Origin: Bacillus sp. ISL-41
Lineage (GTDB): Bacteria; Bacillota; Bacilli; Bacillales; Cytobacillaceae
Assembly: GCF_018613235.1 (NCBI RefSeq)
Contig: NZ_JAGGQP010000055.1
Span: 1-35,279 of the forward strand
Direction: 5' to 3'
DNA length: 35,279 nt
The notes below the pieces were generated by a model. That model saw only the letters and a list, made by a program, of their open reading frames with translations, was not told the DNA's origin and did no database searches. The position numbers and the translations under genes were made by a program. Shown here piece after piece: positions 8,349-16,303 of the stretch (position 1 is its first letter; each line of letters opens with the position of its first letter).

Positions 8349-9053
8349 ATGAAACTTAGAACACTTCTGATCCTTGTCCTGATGATTGCAGGTTTGATTC
8401 TTGGGGGCTGCCAGCAGGATCAACAAGAACCTGTTGCTGATGTTAGTTCAAGTAAGCAAACCGAAGAGGAAACCTCGAAGGACGGCTTTCAGGATGATGA
8501 CAAAGTCGTCACCATCAATGGCAAGGTGCTTTCCTATGAGGACCTGCAATTTTATCAGCTGATGAATAAGGTCGATATCGAATTGAACCGTGCTGCAGAC
8601 ACTAAGAACCTTGAAGGCGAAGAGCTGAAGGAAAAACTCGCCTATTGGGATGAGCAGCTAAAGTATCATGATAATTTTAACGTGAATCTATCAAAAATGA
8701 TGGAGCAGCATACCATGTATCTGCTTGCCAGAGAAAAAGGACTGGACGCAGAAACTGACTTGGTTGCTAAGACAGTCGAAGAGTTCCAAAACAAAGTCGC
8801 GCAGAACGAAGCGGCATCACAGCTTGTTTCTGACTTTCCTGCAGATGCCTACCAGAATCGGCTGAACAACTACTTCACCGAAAAATTGCTCACACTGCAG
8901 ATTTACGACACCTTAAAAGCCGATATCTTAAAAGAGAAGCCTGATGCTTCCGAAAAAGAAGTAGCATATGACACGGCCAAGAACTATGAAGGCCTGTATC
9001 AATCGCAAATCGCAAGTTTGGAGATCAAAATCAATGCAGCTGATCGTAGATAG
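8349..9053 (+). CDS. SurA/PrsA-N-like lipoprotein lacking a PPIase domain
   Basis: This 234-residue lipoprotein has a signal peptide with lipobox ILGGC (Cys21) and a short Gln/Glu/Ser-rich linker. A helical body starts with DDKVVTINGKVLSYEDLQFYQLM, the pattern that opens the chaperone domains of SurA, PrsA and trigger-factor-like proteins. No parvulin PPIase domain follows. It is the last gene of the nos operon, 6 bp after the YtkA-like gene, with a terminator directly behind it. A folding or assembly chaperone for NosZ or NosD at the outer face of the membrane is a reasonable inference. I do not know an established gene name. Confidence 0.65.
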   Translation: MKLRTLLILVLMIAGLILGGCQQDQQEPVADVSSSKQTEEETSKDGFQDDDKVVTINGKVLSYEDLQFYQLMNKVDIELNRAADTKNLEGEELKEKLAYWDEQLKYHDNFNVNLSKMMEQHTMYLLAREKGLDAETDLVAKTVEEFQNKVAQNEAASQLVSDFPADAYQNRLNNYFTEKLLTLQIYDTLKADILKEKPDASEKEVAYDTAKNYEGLYQSQIASLEIKINAADRR

Positions 9054-9066
9054 TTCAGTAAAATGG

Positions 9067-9103
9067 AAAACAGCCTGTGCTCATAGCTCAGGCTGTTTTT
9101 TTG
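9067..9103 (+). terminator. Intrinsic terminator of the nos operon
   Basis: AACAGCCTG and CAGGCTGTT form a perfect stem around an 11-nt loop and are followed by seven T residues. It starts about 14 bp after the last nos-operon stop codon and immediately precedes the large 52-bp repeat array. Confidence 0.9.
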
Positions 9104-9158
9104 TTTGGAGGGATAGATCTTCTGCAATTTTTCAAGAAGCTGCCCTTGATTTAGGGCT

Positions 9159-10093
9159 AATCGTGACAACTTTAAGGCTCTCGCGCCCAAACCTGTCACG
9201 ATTCCGAAGTTTTCTTGACAACTTTTCCACTTTCACGCCAAAACCTGTCATGATTACGAGGGTTTCTTGACAGCTTTTCTGCTCTCACGCCCAAAACTGT
9301 CATGATTCTGAGGTTTTCTTGACAGCTTTTCGGCTCTCGCGCCCAAACCTGTCACGATTACGAGGGTTTCTTGACAACTTTTCCACTTTCACGCCAAAAC
9401 CTGTCACGATTACGGGATTTTCTTGACAGCTTTTCCTCTTTCACGTGCAAACCTGTCACGATTACGGGATCTTCTTGACAGCTTTTCCACTTTCACGCCC
9501 AAACCTGTCACGATTACGGAGTTTTCTTGACAACTTTTCCACTTTCACGCCCAAACCTGTCACGATTCCGAGGTTTTCTTGACAGCTTTTCCTCTTTCAC
9601 GTGCAAACCTGTCACGATTACGGAGTTTTCTTGACAACTTTTCCACTTTCACGCCAAAACCTGTCACGATTACGGGATTTTCTTGACAGCTTTTCCTCTT
9701 TCACGTGCAAACCTGTCATGATTACGGGATTTTCTTGACAGCTTTTCCTCTTTCACGTGCAAACCTGTCACGATTACGTGGTTTTCTTGACAACTTTTCC
9801 ACTTTCAAGCCCAAACCTGTCACGATTCTGAGGTTTTCTTGACAGCTTTTCGGCTCTCGCGCCCAAACCTGTCACGATTCCAGGGGTTTCTTGACAGCTT
9901 TTCGGCTCTCGCGCCCAAACCTGTCACGATTCCAGGGGTTTTTTGACAGCTTTTCGGCTCTCGCACCCAAACCTGTCACGATTCCAGGGGTTTTTTGACA
10001 ACTTTTCGGCTCTCAAGCCCAAACCTGTCTGAACCTGGGCCTACTTCTGACAGCTTTTCTTCTTTTCCTCGCAAACCTGTCACAACAGTCACC
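9159..10093 (+). repeat. 52-bp dyad repeat array 1 (18 units, no indels)
   Basis: Eighteen units start at 9162, 9214, 9266 and so on every 52 bp to 10046, with no insertion or deletion. Each unit has TTGACA[G/A] (GACA at offset 4-7), then CTTTTC, a variable 13-nt block, AAAC, CTGTC (TGTC at offset 33-36) and ACGATT. All 36 GACA/TGTC half-sites are intact while the spacers vary. Three spacer types recur: GGCTCTCGCGCCC at both ends, CACTTTCACGCC and CTCTTTCACGTGC mixed in the middle. The first unit begins with AATCGTGACA, the exact inverse of the internal TGTCACGATT. The array fills the gap between the convergent nos and ybaK genes. 52 is not a multiple of 3, so it is not coding. Confidence 0.95.
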
Positions 10094-10106
10094 TGATCCG
10101 GTATGA

Positions 10107-10595
10107 TTAGCCTCTTTTTACCGTAACCAGGTCGGCATACTTCCCTTCAGTCGCCTGGATCAGCTGCTCTGGTGCCAATTCGACCTGGAAGCCAATCTTT
10201 CCTGCGCTGACGATGATGGAATCCAACTCCTGGGCGCTTTCATCCAAAAACGTAGGATAATTCTTTTTCATGCCGATTGGTGAACAGCCTCCGCGGATAT
10301 AGCCGGTAAATTTCTGGATATCCTTGACCGGGAGCATTTCCACTTTCTTTTCGCCTGCTTCCTTCGCTGCCTTTTTCAGATCGAGCTCGCCTTCGACCGG
10401 AATGACGAAGACGTATAAACCCTTGCTTGCCCCCACTGCTACGAGCGTCTTGTAGACCTGTGAAGCATCGCGACCTATTTTCCCAGCAACGGCTACACCG
10501 TCAATCTTGCCATCCTTCGAGTCATAAGTCAGAATCTCATACGGCACCTTCTGTGTGTCGAGAATACGCATTGCGTTCGTTTTAACCTTAGCCAT
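10107..10595 (-). CDS. ybaK: YbaK-type Cys-tRNA(Pro)/Cys-tRNA deacylase
   Basis: This 162-residue trans-editing enzyme hydrolyses mischarged Cys-tRNA(Pro). The sequence shows the family hallmarks: the conserved Lys (VYKTL, Lys49), the [V/I]PVEGELDLKK segment, the GYIRGGCSPIGMKK loop, and a D-E-S-A...SAGKIGFQVEL stretch. Length is typical of the single-domain form. The RBS AGGAGG lies 7 bases upstream of the ATG. It is about 80 bp downstream of the UDP-glucose dehydrogenase gene in the same orientation, with no strong terminator between them. Confidence 0.9.
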   Translation of the reverse strand: MAKVKTNAMRILDTQKVPYEILTYDSKDGKIDGVAVAGKIGRDASQVYKTLVAVGASKGLYVFVIPVEGELDLKKAAKEAGEKKVEMLPVKDIQKFTGYIRGGCSPIGMKKNYPTFLDESAQELDSIIVSAGKIGFQVELAPEQLIQATEGKYADLVTVKRG

Positions 10596-10676
10596 CCTGG
10601 TTCCTCCTAATTTGAAGGTGTTTAGGATAATTTTACCTTAGAGAAGGTGGACGATTCAATCACGTTCTCTTCAGGT

Positions 10677-12017
10677 TTAGCCCTGAAGTCTTGAGTTTTC
10701 CAGATTCCGATTCACATTCACAGCCTTCCTGCCAACGGAAACATATGTTAAACCAGCTGACTCCGCTTCGGCCAGGTCATAGCAGTTCCTTCCGTCAAAA
10801 ATAGCCGGCTCGCGCATGAGTAAAGGGAAACGCTCTAAATCATATTGGGCGATTTGCGGCCACTCGGTCATGATGAAGACGACATCAGCCCCTTTAATTG
10901 CACCATCGACTGTCTCTGCGTAATAGAGCCGGCTGCCAAAAAGGTCTGCGGCATTGCCGGAAGCAGCCGGATCATAGACAGAAATGTCCGCCTGAGCTTC
11001 CAGCAGCCTGTATATCAGCTCAACAGCTGGCGCCTCGCGGATGTCATCAGTATGCGGCTTGAATGCGAGGCCCAGAACAGCCACCCTTTTTCCCTGAAGA
11101 TTCCCAAGCAGTTCGCAGGCTTTCTCAAACAGCTGCTGCTTCTGCCTGCTGTTCACCTCGATCACGGACCGGAGGATTTTAAAATCATAATTATAGTAAT
11201 CGGTCAGCTTTTCCAGTGCCTTCGTATCCTTCGGGAAGCATGAACCGCCATAGCCAGTCCCCGCTTTTAAAAATTGGCTGCCAATCCGTTCGTCCATGCC
11301 CATTCCTTTTGCGACATCTTCAATATTTGCGCCTGTGTGTTCACACAAATTAGCCACTTCATTGATGAAGCTTATTTTCGTCGCCAGAAAGGCATTAGAT
11401 GCATACTTGATGAGCTCCGCGCTGCGAATATCTGTCTGTAAAATCGGCCGGCCAAAAGGTTTATATAAATCAGCGACCGCACGGCCCGCCTCATGATCAT
11501 CTGACCCGACGACAATCCGGTCTGCATGGAATGTATCTAGAATTCCCGAGCCTTCACGCAGAAACTCAGGATTTGAAACGACTTTCACCTGGACCTTGTC
11601 CGGAATAATCTTCTGAAGCTTCTTATAAACTCTCTCATTTGTCCCTACCGGCACGGTGCTTTTAATGACTATGACTGCATCTCTTGTCAGATTCATGCCA
11701 ATCTGCTCAACCGCTGCCTCCAGGTATTCAAGGTTCGCCGACCCGTCCTCATTTTCAGGTGTACCGACAGCGATAAAAAGGTAATCCGCATTTTTACAGG
11801 CCAATTTCGAATCGAATGTAAAACGAAGCCGGCCTTCATTTAGATTCCTTTTGAGCATCTCTTCAAGACCGGGCTCATAAATTGGACATCTTCCTTCAGA
11901 CAGGACAGCAACTTTACGTTCATCTATATCAAAACAAGTTACACTGTATCCTACTTCTGCAAAACAAACTCCGGTGACAAGGCCAACATAGCCTGTCCCG
12001 ACAACTGTGATTTCCAT
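10677..12017 (-). CDS. ugd: UDP-glucose 6-dehydrogenase
   Basis: This enzyme oxidises UDP-glucose to UDP-glucuronate with two NAD+, feeding uronate-containing polysaccharides (teichuronic acid or exopolysaccharide). The 446-residue length is normal. The Rossmann motif is GTGYVGLVTG (residues 7-16), the substrate Lys lies in ELIKYASNAF (Lys204), and the catalytic Cys is Cys260 in GYGGSCFPKD. The C-terminal domain has LGLAFKPHTDDIREAPA. It belongs to the UDP-glucose/GDP-mannose dehydrogenase family; TuaD and YwqF are B. subtilis relatives, so the exact orthology is uncertain. The stop codon sits in a short hairpin (CTTCAGG...CCTGAAG) without a T-run. GGAGGG precedes the ATG. Confidence 0.88.
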   Translation of the reverse strand: MEITVVGTGYVGLVTGVCFAEVGYSVTCFDIDERKVAVLSEGRCPIYEPGLEEMLKRNLNEGRLRFTFDSKLACKNADYLFIAVGTPENEDGSANLEYLEAAVEQIGMNLTRDAVIVIKSTVPVGTNERVYKKLQKIIPDKVQVKVVSNPEFLREGSGILDTFHADRIVVGSDDHEAGRAVADLYKPFGRPILQTDIRSAELIKYASNAFLATKISFINEVANLCEHTGANIEDVAKGMGMDERIGSQFLKAGTGYGGSCFPKDTKALEKLTDYYNYDFKILRSVIEVNSRQKQQLFEKACELLGNLQGKRVAVLGLAFKPHTDDIREAPAVELIYRLLEAQADISVYDPAASGNAADLFGSRLYYAETVDGAIKGADVVFIMTEWPQIAQYDLERFPLLMREPAIFDGRNCYDLAEAESAGLTYVSVGRKAVNVNRNLENSRLQG

Positions 12018-12196
12018 ATTGGCCCTCCATTCTGTTGCTCTTATTTTATCACGTTGCGGCTCCTTCCCTCTTCAATTCGCTCTATTTGGTAAAAACTTGT
12101 CTATCCAGAATATTAGCGGGTAAAAGGAAAAATAGCATGATTTTCACTAAACAAGGAAAAATTAGTTATTATGAAGAATTTTAAGGAGGATTGTTG

Positions 12197-13732
12197 ATGA
12201 ACGATTATACTTCAAAGCTGCCGCGTTTTCCTGAACCCTACTGGCGAAAAACCGCCGAGCTGCCAACTTTTCCAAAGCTGCAGGAGGATTTGAAGGTCGA
12301 TGTCGCTGTCATTGGCGGCGGGATTACAGGATTGACTTCTGCCTATTTGCTTGCCAAGGCTGGGGTAAAGGTTGCCGTCATTGAAGCCGGCTCCATATTG
12401 AACGGCACCACAGGCCATACAACCGCAAAGGTGACCGCACAGCATGGCGTCATTTATGATGAGCTGATCAGCCATCATGGTGAGGAAAAGGCACGTCTTT
12501 ATTACCAGGCCAACTATGAAGCGATGCAGTTTGTCAAAGACATTGTCAAAGAGCAGCAAATCGACTGTGATTTATCAGTTGAGGATGCCTACATCTATAC
12601 GAATTCCGAAAAGGAAATGGAGAAGCTGCTAAAAGAGTTCAAAGCTTATGAAAAGCTTGGTGTTGACGGCAGTGAGTATGTTTCTGAGGTTCCACTGCCT
12701 GTGGAAGCAAAAGCCGGGATTGTGATGCGCAGCCAGGCGCAGTTCCACCCGCTTAAATTTTTAAAGCATCTTGTTGAGCGTTTTACAGAAATGGGCGGCC
12801 AACTCTTCGAGAATACAACTGCTGTCGATATGGAGGAAGGCTCCGAGCCTGTCGTTACAACCCGTGATGGCCATAAGGTGCGCTGCAATCAAATGATCGT
12901 CAGCACCCATTATCCTTTTTATGATCTAAAAGGGTTCTATTTTTCAAGAATGACTCCCGAAAGATCTTATGTGCTTGCGGTAAAAACCGAGAAGGAGTTC
13001 CCGGGCGGCATGTTCATCAATGCCGAGCAGCCTACCCGCTCGCTCCGTTATACTGATTGGAACGGAGAAAAAATCGTCTTGTTTGGCGGTGACAGCCATA
13101 AAGTCGGCCATAAAACGAATACGCATCAATACTATGAAGCACTCGAGGCATTCGCCCACCAGACATTTGGCGTAAAGGAAATCCCGTTCAGATGGTCTGC
13201 GCAGGATCCTGTTCCTTTCGATAAGATTCCATTTGTCGGCCAGTACTCAACAGCTACAGACAATATCTATGTAGCAACCGGCTATCGCAAATGGGGAATG
13301 TCCAATGGCATCAATGCCGCCATCATGTTAAGTGACCAGGTTCTGAAGAAGGATAACCCATATAAAGAAGTGTTTGATCCGCAGCGTTTCAAGGCAGATC
13401 CTGAACTGCGCAAAATCATTTCAACTAATGCACATATTGCGAAAACCCTTGTGAAAGGAAAGCTGGAACGCCCTTCAACCCAGGCGACATCGCTTGAAAA
13501 TGATGAGGGCGCATCTGTGACAGTAAACGGGAAGCGCGCCGGCGCCTATCGCGATGAAAACGGCCAGCTTCACGTCGTCGATACAACATGTACCCATATG
13601 GGCTGCGAACTCGAGTGGAATAACGGCGAGCGTACATGGGACTGCCCGTGTCACGGCTCAAGGTTCTCCTACAAAGGAGATGTCCTTGAAGGTCCAGCCG
13701 AACTGCCGCTGAAAAAAGTTGATTTTGAATAA
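12197..13732 (+). CDS. yhfW: FAD-dependent oxidoreductase with C-terminal Rieske domain (YhfW-like)
   Basis: The 511-residue protein has an N-terminal DAO-type FAD domain with VAVIGGGITG (residues 37-45 region) and a HTTAKVTAQHG segment. The C-terminal Rieske [2Fe-2S] domain has ligands Cys465-x-His467 and Cys483-x-x-His486 (CTH, then CPCH). It likely couples flavin oxidation of an unknown amine or other substrate to a one-electron iron-sulfur carrier in the cytoplasm. The architecture matches B. subtilis YhfW. ATG 12197 is chosen because AAGGAGGA ends 6 bases upstream; two in-frame TTG codons lie too close to that site. A strong bidirectional terminator follows. Confidence 0.87.
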   Translation: MNDYTSKLPRFPEPYWRKTAELPTFPKLQEDLKVDVAVIGGGITGLTSAYLLAKAGVKVAVIEAGSILNGTTGHTTAKVTAQHGVIYDELISHHGEEKARLYYQANYEAMQFVKDIVKEQQIDCDLSVEDAYIYTNSEKEMEKLLKEFKAYEKLGVDGSEYVSEVPLPVEAKAGIVMRSQAQFHPLKFLKHLVERFTEMGGQLFENTTAVDMEEGSEPVVTTRDGHKVRCNQMIVSTHYPFYDLKGFYFSRMTPERSYVLAVKTEKEFPGGMFINAEQPTRSLRYTDWNGEKIVLFGGDSHKVGHKTNTHQYYEALEAFAHQTFGVKEIPFRWSAQDPVPFDKIPFVGQYSTATDNIYVATGYRKWGMSNGINAAIMLSDQVLKKDNPYKEVFDPQRFKADPELRKIISTNAHIAKTLVKGKLERPSTQATSLENDEGASVTVNGKRAGAYRDENGQLHVVDTTCTHMGCELEWNNGERTWDCPCHGSRFSYKGDVLEGPAELPLKKVDFE

Positions 13733-13734
13733 AC

Positions 13735-13766
13735 GAAGCCGCCATTCATATTTGAGTGGCGGCTTT
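13735..13766. terminator. Bidirectional intrinsic terminator
   Basis: GAAGCCGCCA pairs with TGGCGGCTTT(C) around a 12-nt loop directly after the yhfW-like stop codon. Its T-run is short on the plus strand. Confidence 0.8.
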
Positions 13767-13801
13767 CATTATGCCCAAAGGGAATTTATTGAATTGTTCA
13801 T

Positions 13802-13905
13802 AACTGGGATTGTCCTGGCCACAACCGGGAATATTTCGCTCCCAACCGGGATTAAATCGCTCTCAATATCGCTCCCAAAGGTAAGAAACCTGGCTAACGG
13901 GGATT
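13802..13905. repeat. Imperfect 21-bp phased repeat array
   Basis: AACTGGGAT, AACCGGGAA and AACCGGGAT start at 13802, 13823 and 13844, exactly 21 bp apart. The accompanying TCGCTC[C/T] blocks occur at 13836, 13857 and 13869, the last one out of step by a 9-bp deletion. Degenerate copies continue to about 13905. The array lies between the convergent ends of the yhfW-like and thioredoxin-reductase-like genes. Confidence 0.7.
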
Positions 13906-13916
13906 AATCACAATCA

Positions 13917-14816
13917 CTATCCTTTATCCGCTAAAAGTGTCTTATGAATCCAGATGCTTGCCTGCATGCCATCTCCCATAGCGATCGTTGTCTGTTCCGA
14001 ATGAGCGACTACGTCACCTGCAGCCCAGACGTTCTCGACGTTGGTCATTTTGGTCCGCGGATCCACTAAAACATGCTTGTTCTTGTGAAGGTCGACGCCG
14101 AGCTGTTGTGCGAGCTGTGATTTCACTTCATTCCCGCCAAAGGCCATGAAGCCGCGTTCAGAAGTCAGCTTCTCACCGTTTGCTAGCATAATTCCTCTGA
14201 AGTCAGGCCCGTCCGCCAGCACCTTTTCAATCGGCCCTTCCACATACGTAATGCCTTTTTCCTTCAATGCTTCCATTTTTTCCTCATCCACTTCTTTGTT
14301 TTCGTGATTGACATAGGTGAGTTTATTCGTAAAATAGTTCAAGGTCAGTGCCATGTTCGCACCAGGATTACCGGACCCCATCACGATTGTAGACTTGTCT
14401 TTCACTTCATGCCCATCGCAATCTGGACAAATATACACACTGATTCCAAGCGTGGGCATCAGCTCAGGAAATGGGGGAATCCGATCCATGACGCCCGTGG
14501 CAAGAAGCAGAGTCTTCGCCTTATATGTTTCGCCGCTCTCCGCCTTTACTTCGAACCCATACGCCATCTTTTCGGCACTATCTGCCTTGCCAATCACAAA
14601 CTCCACACCATATTGCTCAGCCTGCTTGCGGCCGATTTCTCTTAAGTGAGGTCCGCTTACTCCATCCGGATAGCCAAGAATATTATGGTAGCTCTGGCAA
14701 ATCGCTGACCGGCCATCCCCAGCGTCAAGCACCATCACATTATGATTGTAACGCCCAAGCTGAATCGCCGCCTGGAGCCCGGCAATCCCGCCTCCAACTA
14801 TAAGGCAATCATACAT
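13917..14816 (-). CDS. Thioredoxin-reductase-like FAD/NAD(P) oxidoreductase
   Basis: This 299-residue flavoprotein has an FAD motif GGGIAG (residues 8-13), a pyridine-nucleotide motif GSGNPGANMA (near 147) and a C-terminal ENVWAAGDV FAD-binding motif, in the order of thioredoxin reductases. The redox-active pair is CPDC at residues 130-133 in YICPDCDGHE, where classical TrxB has a CAxC motif followed by DG. It is therefore probably a disulfide or quinone-type reductase of the TrxB superfamily with a different partner, rather than the housekeeping enzyme. It is transcribed alone, divergent from the membrane-protein gene at 15014. Confidence 0.82.
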   Translation of the reverse strand: MYDCLIVGGGIAGLQAAIQLGRYNHNVMVLDAGDGRSAICQSYHNILGYPDGVSGPHLREIGRKQAEQYGVEFVIGKADSAEKMAYGFEVKAESGETYKAKTLLLATGVMDRIPPFPELMPTLGISVYICPDCDGHEVKDKSTIVMGSGNPGANMALTLNYFTNKLTYVNHENKEVDEEKMEALKEKGITYVEGPIEKVLADGPDFRGIMLANGEKLTSERGFMAFGGNEVKSQLAQQLGVDLHKNKHVLVDPRTKMTNVENVWAAGDVVAHSEQTTIAMGDGMQASIWIHKTLLADKG

Positions 14817-15013
14817 ACCGATCCACCGCCTTCTTAAAAAGTATCATAATAGCATGTTTCCCTTTTTAACTGGGGTGTAATCCGGTTTATTCCTGCTTGA
14901 AAATCTAAAACATATTTTCTCAATTTTCCTATAAACACTAGTTTTGTCGAACACCACTAAATTACTACTTTGGCACTATGTAATCAGTTATAATAAAAGC
15001 GAGGTGGATAATA

Positions 15014-16075
15014 ATGACAAATACTGTCGCGAAAAAACCAAGATTACTGCTATATGTAGTTTTAGCCTCTTTGATTCTAGCAACAAATTTCATACTTTAC
15101 CGTACATCAATGTTTGGACCTGTACCAGAGGGCGCTGTCGCCGGTTCATTGCTGGATCTGTTGATCATTTTGCCTCTCCTGACGTATTTCATGATCATCC
15201 GCAAGAGATATTCACTGAAATATATGGGACTCGTCATCCTCGCTGGCTTTGCAGCTGCCTATTTCATCGTGCCCCAGCAACACCTTTCGGATTACCCCTT
15301 CCTTCCCTATCTCTTGCTGGTTTCGGAAGGCGCATTCCTGTTGTTTGAGTTATATATAGCCTACACCGTCATCACCAGGATGCCAAAACTGCTAAAAGAG
15401 TATAAAACTCTGGCCAGCCGAAATTCGTTCTTTCTTTTCAACATTCGAAAAGCTATAGAAACAAGCCTGCCGGATCAAACTGCTGCCAAAATCCTTGTCA
15501 CCGAATTTTCCATGTTCCATTACGCTCTCTTCTCCTGGAAAAAGAAAGTTCAGATTGATCGGGGCATGGCTTTTACCTATCATCAAAAAACAAGCGTGAA
15601 TGCTGTCTACATCATGATCATCCATGCCATCGCAATCGAATCTGTTGGACTGCATTACTTCCTGCACAGTTGGAATCCCTTTGTTTCCTATATCCTGCTG
15701 ATTTTGAACATATACGGCATTCTGTTCATGCTGGCCGAGCTTCAGGCCACACGCCTGACTCCATACTTGCTGACAACGGACCATTTGTTATTACAGACAG
15801 GTTTTTCAAGTTCGATACACCTCCCTTTGAGCAATATCAAGGAAATCAGACATTATGACGGGCCAGAAAAATTCAGCAAGAAAGAGCAAAAAGTACTTTT
15901 TGATGCGAGAGTGCCTGATTTGATCCAGGACAAGCCGATGTTTGAAATCTTGCTGCATGAGCCGCAGGATGTCCATCTCATATACGGATTGAAGCGAAAA
16001 GTAAACCGAATCGTCCTGAATGTCGACGAACCCGATGTTTTTTACCGAGAATTGCAGCGGTCACTCCATGAGTGA
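15014..16075 (+). CDS. Integral membrane protein of unknown function
   Basis: This 353-residue protein has an N-terminal helix (about 12-27), a block of four further helices (about 43-118), a ~60-residue cytoplasmic-looking stretch with many Lys/Arg, then three helices (about 195-250). A soluble C-terminal ~100-residue region follows (TDHLLLQTGFSSSIHLPLSNI...), whose strand-rich start resembles bacterial PH-like domains attached to membrane proteins. I do not recognise the family with confidence. The ATG has GAGGTGG 6-7 bases upstream and a TATAAT at 14989-14994. The terminator overlaps the stop codon. Confidence 0.72.
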   Translation: MTNTVAKKPRLLLYVVLASLILATNFILYRTSMFGPVPEGAVAGSLLDLLIILPLLTYFMIIRKRYSLKYMGLVILAGFAAAYFIVPQQHLSDYPFLPYLLLVSEGAFLLFELYIAYTVITRMPKLLKEYKTLASRNSFFLFNIRKAIETSLPDQTAAKILVTEFSMFHYALFSWKKKVQIDRGMAFTYHQKTSVNAVYIMIIHAIAIESVGLHYFLHSWNPFVSYILLILNIYGILFMLAELQATRLTPYLLTTDHLLLQTGFSSSIHLPLSNIKEIRHYDGPEKFSKKEQKVLFDARVPDLIQDKPMFEILLHEPQDVHLIYGLKRKVNRIVLNVDEPDVFYRELQRSLHE

Positions 16076-16086
16076 TCGCTTTTTTA
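16056..16086 (+). terminator. Intrinsic terminator overlapping a stop codon
   Basis: AGCGGTCACT (16056-16065) pairs with AGTGATCGCT (16071-16080) and is followed by TTTTTATT. The stop codon of the membrane-protein gene lies inside the right arm. Confidence 0.85.
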
Positions 16087-16124
16087 TTGCTACATTTCCC
16101 AAGCAATATTAATAATCTGCAGAT

Positions 16125-16247
16125 AAAGGCGATAATCTCTCAAAAAAGAGCAATATTCTCTCAGTTAAAATCAATATTCTCTCGGTGAAACATGTTATTC
16201 TCTCAATGCAAGCCCGTAATCTCTCATTCAGGTGACATATTCTCTCA
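16125..16247. repeat. Six-unit 21-bp phased TCTCTCA array
   Basis: TCTCTC[A/G] blocks start at 16136, 16157, 16178, 16199, 16220 and 16241, exactly 21 bp apart in every step. Most are preceded by an A/T-rich AATAT or TTAT, and 11-14 bases between blocks are variable. The period is two helical turns and also seven codons, so the minus strand reads as a spurious heptad-repeat peptide. The array lies between the terminators of two convergent genes. Confidence 0.88.
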
Positions 16248-16258
16248 TTTATCCAAAA

Positions 16259-16292
16259 AAAGTAAAAATCCAGCCGCACAAAAGCGACTGGG
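16259..16292 (-). terminator. Intrinsic terminator of pgmB
   Basis: On the minus strand CCAGTCGC pairs with GCGGCTGG (one G-T pair) around TTTTGT and is followed by ATTTTTACTTTTTTT. It lies about 12 bp after the pgmB stop codon. Confidence 0.8.
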
Positions 16293-16303
16293 TTCCTCAT
16301 CTC

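Noticed and set aside
8968-9270. Plus-strand frame running from the last nos gene into the array
   Set aside because: It is out of frame inside the end of the lipoprotein gene and crosses the operon terminator.
9214-10000. Repeated TTGACA motifs as -35 promoter elements
   Set aside because: No TATAAT-like hexamer lies 16-18 bp downstream in any unit, and the third array keeps GACA without TTGACA.
9159-10093. CRISPR array
   Set aside because: Units follow each other without unique spacers, variable blocks recur among units, and no cas genes are present.
9159-10093. Array as a row of RNA terminators or hairpins
   Set aside because: Inner arms are only six to seven bases with about 23-nt loops and no T-run of useful length, so stable RNA stems are unlikely.
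16109-16300. A 63-codon minus-strand reading frame with a heptad-like [N/T]ERI repeat
   Set aside because: The heptad follows directly from the 21-bp DNA repeat. There is no ribosome binding site, and it lies between and across two terminators.
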